Shown: positions 1 through 6,582 of the stretch, piece after piece
How the letters are laid out: each line of letters opens with the position of its first letter
Numbering within the stretch: position 1 is the stretch's first letter
Source of the DNA: Hydrogenothermus sp.
GTDB lineage: Bacteria; Aquificota; Aquificia; Aquificales; Hydrogenothermaceae
Direction of reading: 5' to 3'
DNA length: 7,494 bases
Assembly (NCBI GenBank): GCA_003978675.1
Contig: QNYP01000162.1
Location: 1-7,494 of the forward strand
The notes under the pieces: generated by a model
What the model was told of the DNA's origin: nothing
The model's input: only the letters and a program-made list of their open reading frames with translations
The model's database searches: none
Position numbers and translations under genes: made by a program

Positions 1-74
1 TCTTTAGCCTTTTTTAATGCTAATTCTCTATTATTTGTTCTTAGAGCTTCTATAAAGGAGTCAACAGGAGATAA
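1..74. repeat. Left arm of inverted repeat copied from the chemoreceptor gene
   Basis: Read on the opposite strand, this segment matches bases 286-359. Positions 1-66 pair perfectly with 294-359, position 67 is a mismatch and 68-74 match again (73 of 74). The match runs off the left edge, so its true length is unknown. Identity ends just upstream of the chemoreceptor start codon. The reversed copy would encode about residues 70-94 of the chemoreceptor on the - strand, but the frame has a stop at 108-110 and no ATG, GTG or TTG start between that stop and the left edge. It is therefore not the beginning of a divergent gene. A fold-back chimera from amplification or assembly is the likeliest origin; a genuine inverted duplication is the alternative. 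Confidence 0.9.
66..70 (+). promoter_or_regulatory. Ribosome binding site of the chemoreceptor gene
   Basis: The sequence AGGAG lies 8 bases before the GTG at 79 and supports that start. Its first base also belongs to the perfect inverted repeat, so the reliable native sequence may begin only at about position 67. No convincing promoter is visible upstream; if the left-edge sequence is chimeric, the real promoter lies outside the window. Confidence 0.7.
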
Positions 75-78
75 TATA

Positions 79-2031
79 GTGAAACGAATTTCAATAGCAA
101 CTAAAGTTTATGTTCCCCTTGTAATATCTGTAATTTTGGGAATTTTAATAGTTATAGGATTAACAGTTAAAGAGTTAAATACAATAGAAACTGGAATTCA
201 AACAAAAGAATCTAAAGAACTTAAAAATTTTGTAAAACAGCTACTAGAGGAGAAAAAATCTGTTGCTTTGACGGAAGCAATAACTTTATCTCATGTTGAC
301 TCCTTTATAGAAGCTCTAAGAACAAATAATAGAGAATTAGCATTAAAAAAGGCTAAAGAAATAACAAATGATATAAGAATTCACTCGAAATATAAGAATG
401 TAAAAATACACATTCATAATGCAGATATAAAAAGTTTTGTTAGGTCTTGGAAGCCAGAAAAATATGGTGATGATTTATCTAGTTTTAGATACACAATTTT
501 ACATATAAAGAAGATAAAAAAACCTTTTGTGGCTTTTGAAGTTGGAAAGGTAGGATTGACTTTAAGAGGAATAGCTCCTATTTTTGATAAAAATAAAAAT
601 TATATAGGTTCTATTGAATTTATTCAGGAACTTAATTCTATAGTAAAAGACTTGAGAAAAGTTAATAGTGATGCAATTATTTTAATGGATAAAAAATATC
701 TTAAAATCGCTAAGTTTTTAAGAAATGCTCCGACTATAGGAAGATTTGTTATTTCCCAAAAATCTAATCTTATTAACAAAACTTTATTAAATGAGATAAC
801 TAAGATAAATTTATCTGAAAATAAGGGTTTTTACATTACAGATAATTACCTTTTAACATTAGTTACTTTAAAAGATTTTAGAAACAATATTGTTGGGTAT
901 ATTATAGCAGGAAAATCCTTAAATTTAGTTAATCAGGCTGTAGAACATGCAAAAATTATTATTTATAAGCAAATGGTAAGTGTAGCAATTGTTGGTTTTA
1001 TTGTAATGGGAATTTTAGTATTTATCATTCACTTTGTAATAAAAAAACCTATACAAAACTTTATTAAGATAGTTAAGGACTTAGCTCAAGGAGAAGGGGA
1101 TTTAACTAAAAGAGTAGAGGTTTACTCTAGAGATGAACTAGGAGAAATAGCTGGATATTTTAACCAGTTTATAGAAAAGGTTAAACAAACTATAATTTCT
1201 GTAAAAGAAAGTTCTAAGGAATCCTTTATTATCGCAGAAGATTTAGCAAAAAGTTCTAGAGAAATAAAAGATAGTGCAGTAAAAGAAAGAAAAATAATAA
1301 CAGAAACTTCACAAAAGGGAATTGAAATTCAAAAACCTTTAAATGAAACTATGCAAGAACTAAAAGAAACAACTACTCTTATTAATAATGCAACTGAAAA
1401 ATTAAATGATGCAAAACAAACGATTTCTAAACTAATAGAAAGTATAAATGTTGTATCAGAAGAAGAAAAGAAAATAGTAGAAGAGTTAAGAGAACTATCT
1501 AGAAATGCAGATGAATCTAAAGGTATATTAGATATAATTAGAGATATAGCAGACCAGACAAACCTTCTTGCATTGAATGCTGCAATAGAAGCAGCGAGAG
1601 CTGGCGAATACGGTAAAGGGTTTGCGGTTGTTGCTGATGAAGTTAGAAACCTTGCAGATAGAACTAGAAATAATCTAGAAGAAATAAATAAAACTATTAA
1701 TAAAATTGTGGACTCTATAGAAAATGTATCTCAAAAAATTATAAGTAATGCAGAGAAAATTGAAGAAATTACTGAAGATTCAAGAGAGGTGGAAGATGAA
1801 ATTCAAGAAACGTCTTTAATAATAGAAAATACTGCGAAAGTAACATCTCAATCTATATCTACGTCTGCAGAAGTTATAAAGCAAATATCAGATATTCTAG
1901 AAGAGTTTAAGAAAATTGCAGAGATTGCAACGGAAAATACTACTAATGTGGAAGATATAGCAGATGCTATTGAAAGACTTGAGAAAAATATCCAGAAATT
2001 AACTGAATTAATGAATAAATTCAAAACATAG
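79..2031 (+). CDS. Methyl-accepting chemotaxis protein with dCache-type periplasmic sensor
   Basis: This is a transmembrane chemoreceptor that senses a ligand outside the membrane and controls CheA/CheW signalling to the flagellar motor. Transmembrane helices are at about residues 10-30 and 299-321, enclosing a periplasmic sensor of roughly 265 residues. The sensor motifs around W124-K125-P126, GDDLSSFR (130-137) and RGIAPIFD (163-170) resemble the double-Cache (dCache_3-like) sensors of other MCPs. A HAMP domain follows (about 322-375), then a long helical signalling domain. The highly conserved hairpin tip runs from DIADQTNLLALNAAIEAARA (about 489-508) to GFAVVADEVRNLA (514-526). The arms on either side are of similar length, about 130-140 residues. 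The C-terminus (NKFKT) has no CheR-binding pentapeptide. The GTG start is favoured by its Shine-Dalgarno and by the basic N-terminus just before helix 1. The ligand cannot be read from the sequence. Confidence 0.96.
   Translation: MKRISIATKVYVPLVISVILGILIVIGLTVKELNTIETGIQTKESKELKNFVKQLLEEKKSVALTEAITLSHVDSFIEALRTNNRELALKKAKEITNDIRIHSKYKNVKIHIHNADIKSFVRSWKPEKYGDDLSSFRYTILHIKKIKKPFVAFEVGKVGLTLRGIAPIFDKNKNYIGSIEFIQELNSIVKDLRKVNSDAIILMDKKYLKIAKFLRNAPTIGRFVISQKSNLINKTLLNEITKINLSENKGFYITDNYLLTLVTLKDFRNNIVGYIIAGKSLNLVNQAVEHAKIIIYKQMVSVAIVGFIVMGILVFIIHFVIKKPIQNFIKIVKDLAQGEGDLTKRVEVYSRDELGEIAGYFNQFIEKVKQTIISVKESSKESFIIAEDLAKSSREIKDSAVKERKIITETSQKGIEIQKPLNETMQELKETTTLINNATEKLNDAKQTISKLIESINVVSEEEKKIVEELRELSRNADESKGILDIIRDIADQTNLLALNAAIEAARAGEYGKGFAVVADEVRNLADRTRNNLEEINKTINKIVDSIENVSQKIISNAEKIEEITEDSREVEDEIQETSLIIENTAKVTSQSISTSAEVIKQISDILEEFKKIAEIATENTTNVEDIADAIERLEKNIQKLTELMNKFKT
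286..359. repeat. Right arm of inverted repeat, inside the chemoreceptor gene
   Basis: This is the partner of the inverted segment at the left edge; the two arms are separated by 211 bases that hold the start codon and first transmembrane segment of the chemoreceptor. This arm sits in an uninterrupted reading frame and encodes ordinary sensor-domain sequence (about residues 70-94), so it is the original copy and the left-edge arm is the derived one. Confidence 0.9.
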
Positions 2032-2035
2032 GAGG
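2030..2035 (+). promoter_or_regulatory. bioA ribosome binding site overlapping the MCP stop codon
   Basis: AGGAGG includes the last two bases of the upstream TAG stop codon and lies only 4 bases before the bioA ATG. That spacing is a little short, but it is the only strong site near the first in-frame ATG. The overlap makes translational coupling with the chemoreceptor likely, and with only 8 bases between the genes there is no room for a separate promoter outside coding sequence. Confidence 0.75.
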
Positions 2036-2039
2036 TTGT

Positions 2040-3401
2040 ATGGTAAACAAAAAATATTTAGAGCAGTGGGACAAAGATTATTTTTGGCATCCGTTTACGC
2101 AAATGCAAGTTTATGCACAAGAAGACAATGTAATTGTAGAAAGGGGAGAAGGAGTATACATATACGATATTTATGGGAATAAATATTTAGATGGAGTTGC
2201 ATCTTTATGGTGTAATGTCCATGGGCATAATCATCCAAAACTAAATCAAGCTATTATAGAGCAAGTAAACAAGATAGCTCATTTTACGACTCTTGGAGCC
2301 TCAAATGTTCCAGCAGTTGTTTTTGCAAAAAATTTAGTTGATATAACACCTCCTAAACTAAAGCATGTTTTTTATAGTGAAGATGGTTCAGAGGCAATGG
2401 AAATTGCAATAAAAATTGCATACCATTACTGGCACAATAAAGGAGAAAGTCAGCGGAACAAGTTTATAACATTATCAGAGGCTTATCACGGAGACACTAT
2501 TGGTAGTGTATCTGTAGGAGGTATAAACATATTCCATGAAAAATACAAACCACTTTTATTTGATGTGTATAAAGTGCCTTCTCCATATTTAGAAGCTATT
2601 AAAAAGGTTGGTAGAGAAAAAGCACTAGAATACGATACTACAAAACTTTTAATTGAAGAAGTTGAAGAATTTGTATTTAAGCATCATCAAGAAATTGCAG
2701 GTTTTGTTTTAGAGGCAGGAGTTCAAGGAGCAGCTGGTATCTTACCGTTTCCAAAAGGTTATCTAAAAGAAATTAGAAGAATATGTGATGAATATGGAAT
2801 TTTAATGATAGTTGATGAGGTTGCAACTGGTTTTGGTAGAAGTGGTTATATGTTTGCCTGTGAAAAAGAAGGAATTGAACCAGATTTAATGGCACTTGGA
2901 AAGGGAATAACTGGAGGATATTTACCACTGGCAGCCACATTAGTATCCGATGATATATATAAAGAATTTTTAGGAGAATTTGGAGAAGCTAAGCACTTTT
3001 ATCATGGACATACTTACACAGGAAACCCTATTGCATGTAATGTAGCTATTGCTAATCTTGAAGTTTTTGAAGAAGAAAAAACTTTAGAGAAACTTCAGCC
3101 AAAAATAAAACTTCTTGAAGAAAAATTAAAAGAATTTTGGCAATTAAAACATGTTGGAGACGTCCGTCATTACGGATTTATGGCAGGAATAGAGCTTGTT
3201 AAAGATAAAGAAAAAAATGAGCCTTTTCCTTATGGAGAAAGAACTGGATTTAAGGTTGCAAGAAGTATGCTAAAAAAAGGTATATGGGTTAGACCTCTCG
3301 GAGATGTAATGGTAATAATGCCACCACTTGCAATAACAGAGCAAGAATTAGAATGGTTCTTAGATTCACTTAAAGAAAGTATTAGGCAGTTAGAGGGATA
3401 A
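2040..3401 (+). CDS. bioA: Adenosylmethionine-8-amino-7-oxononanoate aminotransferase (DAPA synthase)
   Basis: This is a class III PLP-dependent aminotransferase of biotin synthesis, converting 8-amino-7-oxononanoate (KAPA) to 7,8-diaminononanoate in the cytoplasm. The WHPFTQM motif at residues 16-22 is a hallmark of BioA and separates it from ornithine or glutamate-semialdehyde relatives. Other visible landmarks are the phosphate-binding DGS (115-117), Y149-H150 in AYHGDT, D259 in the IVDEVATGFGR motif (pairs with the PLP pyridine nitrogen), the Schiff-base lysine K288 in LGKGITGG, and R418 in VRPLGD, expected to hold the substrate carboxylate. At 453 residues it is of normal length and appears intact. 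The usual amino donor is S-adenosylmethionine, but some homologues (BioK of Bacillus) use lysine, and the sequence read by eye does not decide this. No other biotin gene is present in the window. Its stop codon lies within the 3' end of the convergent cinA gene (12-base overlap). Confidence 0.95.
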   Translation: MVNKKYLEQWDKDYFWHPFTQMQVYAQEDNVIVERGEGVYIYDIYGNKYLDGVASLWCNVHGHNHPKLNQAIIEQVNKIAHFTTLGASNVPAVVFAKNLVDITPPKLKHVFYSEDGSEAMEIAIKIAYHYWHNKGESQRNKFITLSEAYHGDTIGSVSVGGINIFHEKYKPLLFDVYKVPSPYLEAIKKVGREKALEYDTTKLLIEEVEEFVFKHHQEIAGFVLEAGVQGAAGILPFPKGYLKEIRRICDEYGILMIVDEVATGFGRSGYMFACEKEGIEPDLMALGKGITGGYLPLAATLVSDDIYKEFLGEFGEAKHFYHGHTYTGNPIACNVAIANLEVFEEEKTLEKLQPKIKLLEEKLKEFWQLKHVGDVRHYGFMAGIELVKDKEKNEPFPYGERTGFKVARSMLKKGIWVRPLGDVMVIMPPLAITEQELEWFLDSLKESIRQLEG

Positions 3402-4577
3402 TAATTTTAGTCTTAACATATTAAGTGCGTGCTGGGAAACCCTCAGTCGCACTTGGTTTCTTTCTCCTTTAAATATTACTTTTTCCACCTTTGTTTCGCC
3501 ATTAAAATAAAGACCAATGTAATGCAGGCCTAATGGTTTTTCTTTTGTAGCACCAGTAGGACCAGCTATACCTGTATCACTGATACCAAAGTCTGTGTCT
3601 AAAAGTTTCGCAACGCTTTTTGCCATTTGTAATGCAACTTCTTCGCTTACTGCTCCCTTTGTTTTCAAAATTTTATTGGATACTTTAAGTAAATTTTCCT
3701 TTACACTATTTGAATAAGCAACTATACTACCAAGGAAATATGTGGAACTTCCAGAAACATTAACTATTCTTGATGCTATTAATCCTCCTGTGGAAGACTC
3801 AGCAATAGAAATAGTTAGTCTTTTTTCTTTTAAAAGTTTTCCAATAATTTCTTCCATTTCTTCATTTTGATATGCATAAATATATTTTCCTATTCTTTCT
3901 GATAAAACAGACTTTTTGTTCTCTAAAAATTCAACTTCTTTATCCCATAAATATATATCTATTCCTTTTGGAGATTCATTTAAAAATTTATTATCAAAAT
4001 CTGACAAGAATTCATTAATTTCTTCTAGAGATAACCCATAAGTCCTGATAATACCTGTGTATACAGCTCTATCTTTCACCTGTAAGTATTCGAAAGCTAA
4101 GTTTAGCATATCCTTTAACTGATTTTTTTCATTAGGTAAAAATACGATTGCTTTATTTACATCATCTAAAACTTTTATAAATCCTAAAAATTCACCATTT
4201 TTATTTTCTATAGTCTTTGCATTGTATGGAAGTTTTGCAAAATGTTTTATATTTTGAAAATTTTCAGGATGTCTTTCTTTTAAAGTTTTTAGCCAGTTTT
4301 CATTGAAAACTAATGGAACTCCTATGCTTTCAGAAATTGTTTCTCTAATTAATAAATCTGTTTCAGGATTGCTTGAGCTAATAATAAAAATTATATCTGA
4401 TTTATCTAAAGCTATTTTTATAAAAAACTGCAATTTATAACTATCTTCTTCTGATATAAAAACTCCATTAATATTAAAGCCTTTTTCAAAAAGTTTTTGG
4501 CAAAGGTAAATTCTGGATTTATCTTCTAAAAAACCTTTTTCATATCCAAAGCCAATACTGATTATAGAAGCTTTCAT
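3390..4577 (-). CDS. cinA: CinA-family protein: NMN deamidase domain with degenerate N-terminal domain
   Basis: The C-terminal domain (about 240-393) is a good PncC-type nicotinamide mononucleotide deamidase, which recycles NMN to nicotinate mononucleotide in NAD salvage. It shows AESSTGG (259-265; the family usually has Cys at the second S), GSSTYFLGSIVAYSN (276-290), GAVSEE (308-313) and DTGIAGPTGATKEKP (334-348), then the family-typical end around RNQVRLRV (373-380). Residues 1-170 correspond in position and length to the MoCF-like domain (COG1058) of full-length CinA, but its motifs are eroded. The usual GTELLxGxxxxTN is GFGYEKGFLEDKS (9-21), GGLGPTxDD is SSSNPETDL (67-75), and LPGPPxEM is LPNEKNQL (147-154). 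The pyrophosphatase activity reported for some CinA N-domains is thus probably lost (inference). At 395 residues it is close to the usual length. The start lies 2 bases after the preceding gene's stop, with a weak AAAGAG upstream. Despite the name, no role in competence is implied. Confidence 0.88.
   Translation of the reverse strand: MKASIISIGFGYEKGFLEDKSRIYLCQKLFEKGFNINGVFISEEDSYKLQFFIKIALDKSDIIFIISSSNPETDLLIRETISESIGVPLVFNENWLKTLKERHPENFQNIKHFAKLPYNAKTIENKNGEFLGFIKVLDDVNKAIVFLPNEKNQLKDMLNLAFEYLQVKDRAVYTGIIRTYGLSLEEINEFLSDFDNKFLNESPKGIDIYLWDKEVEFLENKKSVLSERIGKYIYAYQNEEMEEIIGKLLKEKRLTISIAESSTGGLIASRIVNVSGSSTYFLGSIVAYSNSVKENLLKVSNKILKTKGAVSEEVALQMAKSVAKLLDTDFGISDTGIAGPTGATKEKPLGLHYIGLYFNGETKVEKVIFKGERNQVRLRVSQHALNMLRLKLLSL
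3423..3470 (+). terminator. Probable terminator of the MCP-bioA transcript, nested in cinA
   Basis: The outer stem AAGTGCG (3423-3429) pairs with CGCACTT (3448-3454). An inner stem CTGGG (3432-3436) pairs with CCTCAG bases 3442-3446, including one G-U pair, and closes a 5-base loop. The tract from 3457 to 3470 is T-rich (10 of 14) but interrupted by C. The hairpin begins 22 bases after the bioA stop. The G-U pair becomes A-C on the other strand, so it folds better as + strand RNA. About 20 of the 32 bases at 3425-3456 are G or C, a sharp peak in this AT-rich window. The interrupted T tract keeps confidence moderate. Confidence 0.5.
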
Positions 4578-4579
4578 AA

Positions 4580-5002
4580 CTACTCTTTAACTCTGTTTAT
4601 TAAAAGTTTTATATTTCTATCTCCAGCATTTACAGTTATAACTGGACTTTCGCAATCTCCTTTTTGAGGCATTGGACTTCCAGATTTTGATATTCTAGCC
4701 ATTAAAATTAGCTCATCAACAAACTCATTCGCTCTTTGAGGCATTAAAACATCTGCAGGGGAAATTGAAAACTTTAATGGAAAATCGTATTTAGTTTTTT
4801 TCTTAACTGCTAAAGGCTGTATGGATGCTCCTTTTCTTACAATTATAAATAAAGTACCTGAACATTTATTTTTTATTTTAGGGTCTATATTAATAGTTCC
4901 TGTTATTTTGTATTTATCAATAAAATAAGCCTCAGGTGGCAATTCTTGACAGGATATGAAAGCAAATACAAAAGGTAAAAATACTAATAGTTTTTTCATC
5001 AT
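4580..5002 (-). CDS. Lipoprotein resembling the C-terminal periplasmic domain of CcmI
   Basis: The N-terminus is a short lipoprotein signal: two lysines, a hydrophobic stretch, then FIS followed by Cys18 (a slightly atypical lipobox, with F at -3). The mature part (about 34-128) resembles the C-terminal apocytochrome c-binding domain of the cytochrome c maturation factor CcmI/CycH. It has GTINIDPKI, GTLFIIVRKG, PLAVKK, PLKFSIS, then EFVDELILMARISKSGSPMP and a GD, in the same order as in that family. The TPR and membrane parts of CcmI are absent, and the deduced protein is only 140 residues. Two further cysteines (47 and 117) could form a disulfide. Two adjacent Met codons are possible starts. 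The first overlaps the upstream stop as ATGA but is only 2 bases from the GGAG; the second (first base at 4999) has 5-base spacing and may be the real start. A role in cytochrome c assembly is inference only; no other ccm gene is present in the window. Confidence 0.75.
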   Translation of the reverse strand: MMKKLLVFLPFVFAFISCQELPPEAYFIDKYKITGTINIDPKIKNKCSGTLFIIVRKGASIQPLAVKKKTKYDFPLKFSISPADVLMPQRANEFVDELILMARISKSGSPMPQKGDCESPVITVNAGDRNIKLLINRVKE

Positions 5003-6090
5003 ATCTCCTTTAACCTTTCTAACTCTTTTATTTTTTCTTCAATTACAGACCTTTTTATTATACCAAGCAATGTATTTTTATAAATAACAGGAACTTCTTC
5101 TAGATTACAATTATTTAATTTCTCATAAGTAGAAAATATATCATCATATGGAGAAACGAAGCATTCTATATGTTTTAAAAATTTCTCTATTTCTAAATTT
5201 TCAGGAACATTGTGTAAATCTTCTATATCTATAATATAAAATTTTCCATCTTTACCAATTGCCGGTAAGGTTTTTACCTTGTAAAAGGGAAAGTAATAGT
5301 TCATAACATCACTTACCTTTGTATCATAAAAAATGGGTTTTACTATGTGCATAAATTGTTCTGTTTTGTATTTTTCAAATAAAGACTTCGTAATTATATG
5401 TTTATAGTTATTTTCAGCACTTTTTTTAATAAAATATCCAAGAACAATTAACCAAATTCCATTTAAAAATTCTCCTGTTATTAGATATAATGCTCCCATT
5501 ATCATCATAAAATACGCAAAAACTCCCCCTGCAAATAATGCAAATTTTGTTGCTTTTATTTCCCCGAATTTAGTCCAAAGTAAAGCTCTTAATATCCTTC
5601 CACCATCTAATGGAAATGCAGGGATTAAATTAAAAACTCCAAGGATAAAATTACCTACAGTTAAAAAATTTAAAAGTCCATAAAGAATAGAACCTTCTGT
5701 AGTAAGCAAAGACAACATAAAAAATAAAATAGCCAGAATAAAACTAACAGTTGGTCCAGCTATAGCTATTAAAAATTCCTGATAAGGCTTTTTTGGTAAA
5801 TGCGAGATAACAGAAACTCCACCAAATACAAATAAAATAATCTCTTTGACATTAAAACCAAATTTTTTGGCAGTTAAAGAATGTCCAAGCTCGTGTAGTA
5901 GTATACATAAAAACCAGAAAACAGCAGAAAAAGCTCCCAAAATTATTCTAAAAAATAAATTTGTATCAGGACAACAATAAGGATAGTAAAAAAATGTAAA
6001 TGTATAAGTTAGCAGAAAGAATATAATGAACCAACTTGCGTCGAGTTTTACATCAATTCCAAAAATTTTGATAAGTTTAAAAGTTTTCAT
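4999..6090 (-). CDS. Site-2 protease family (M50) membrane metalloprotease with C-terminal CBS region
   Basis: This is an intramembrane zinc protease of the SpoIVFB-like branch, which cleaves membrane-bound substrates within the bilayer. The zinc-binding HELGH is at residues 66-70 and the third ligand, Asp162, lies in the NLIPAFPLDGGR motif (154-165), a classic M50 pair. Several hydrophobic segments are visible (about 17-37, 46-65, 105-130, 134-158, 183-205 and 207-222). After the last membrane segment, residues about 230-355 form a soluble region with two divergent CBS-like repeats (around KVSDVMNYYFPFY, 258-270, and EEVPVIYKNTLLGIIKRSVI, 331-350). CBS repeats commonly bind adenine nucleotides and could gate the protease. 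There is no PDZ domain, so it is not RseP-like. The start overlaps the preceding stop as ATGA, and its own stop overlaps the next start in the same way. The substrate is unknown. Confidence 0.92.
   Translation of the reverse strand: MKTFKLIKIFGIDVKLDASWFIIFFLLTYTFTFFYYPYCCPDTNLFFRIILGAFSAVFWFLCILLHELGHSLTAKKFGFNVKEIILFVFGGVSVISHLPKKPYQEFLIAIAGPTVSFILAILFFMLSLLTTEGSILYGLLNFLTVGNFILGVFNLIPAFPLDGGRILRALLWTKFGEIKATKFALFAGGVFAYFMMIMGALYLITGEFLNGIWLIVLGYFIKKSAENNYKHIITKSLFEKYKTEQFMHIVKPIFYDTKVSDVMNYYFPFYKVKTLPAIGKDGKFYIIDIEDLHNVPENLEIEKFLKHIECFVSPYDDIFSTYEKLNNCNLEEVPVIYKNTLLGIIKRSVIEEKIKELERLKEI
5005..5010 (-). promoter_or_regulatory. Ribosome binding site bearing on the lipoprotein start
   Basis: AAGGAG on the - strand lies within the last codons of the M50 protease gene. 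Spacing is 2 bases to the first ATG and 5 to the second, which favours the second as the main initiation codon. The placement inside the upstream reading frame points to translational coupling. Confidence 0.65.
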
Positions 6091-6572
6091 TTAATAAGCC
6101 TCAGTTTTTTAAGCAAAGAGTAAAACATATCAACAATTATATGCATTATTTCAGCACAAACCAATCCTAGGAAGAATGATATAAAATGGATATTTAAAAC
6201 TAGTTGTTTAAAATTTACATCTTCCAAAGATGGTAAAAATGATAAATTAAAAAATTTTGTTATATACAAAAAACTTATGTAAAAGAGGAATATTATCAAA
6301 GTTAGATAACCTAGTCGTATTAGAGAACCAACTATAGGTATATGGGATAATCCACGATGTTTTGAAAATTTTGTTAATGGGTACCATATAAATCTTAGAA
6401 ATTTCCACCTTTTAACCGGTTTAGAGTGATATAAATCATTATCTGGAGATAATAAAAAAGTTCCTACTAAGTATCCAAGTGTAAAGGGTATAAAATCTTC
6501 AGGTCTAAAATAATAAACTAAAGGGGGAAGAGCAAGTAGATTTATAAAATCATGGGTTTTACCTGATGCCAT
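6087..6572 (-). CDS. DUF2227 family membrane protein, putative metal-binding
   Basis: This resembles the DUF2227 family of small membrane proteins annotated as putative metal-binding; no reaction is established for the family as far as I know. The family-typical residues are visible: GKTHD near the N-terminus (4-8), SPDNDLYHS (42-50) followed by the KRW at 54-56, KHRGLSHIP (71-79), and a late EIMHIIVD (141-148). The pattern of His and Asp residues in or next to membrane segments suggests a metal site like that of membrane-bound hydrolases (inference). Hydrophobic segments lie at about 27-42, 84-108 and 122-143. The ATG start is the first residue of the conserved N-terminal motif, although no clear Shine-Dalgarno precedes it in the 10-base gap after the ompA-like gene. 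Its stop overlaps the protease start by ATGA. Confidence 0.85.
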   Translation of the reverse strand: MASGKTHDFINLLALPPLVYYFRPEDFIPFTLGYLVGTFLLSPDNDLYHSKPVKRWKFLRFIWYPLTKFSKHRGLSHIPIVGSLIRLGYLTLIIFLFYISFLYITKFFNLSFLPSLEDVNFKQLVLNIHFISFFLGLVCAEIMHIIVDMFYSLLKKLRLIK

Positions 6573-6582
6573 AGTTTTTATT

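Noticed and set aside
35..56. Possible promoter (TTGTTC at 35-40 and TATAAA at 51-56) for the chemoreceptor gene
   Set aside because: The spacing is only 10 bases, far short of the usual 16-18, and the sequence is a reversed copy of coding DNA that may be an artefact.
1..107. Divergent second chemoreceptor gene on the - strand
   Set aside because: The frame matching the receptor has a stop at 108-110 and no ATG, GTG or TTG downstream of it within the window, and the copy corresponds to the middle of the sensor rather than to a gene start.
79..2031. CheR/CheB docking pentapeptide at the receptor C-terminus
   Set aside because: The protein ends NKFKT and has no NWETF-like sequence after a flexible linker.
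4999..6090. RseP-type sigma-E protease
   Set aside because: There is no PDZ domain between the HELGH and PLDGG motifs; the CBS-like C-terminus places it with SpoIVFB-like M50 proteases.
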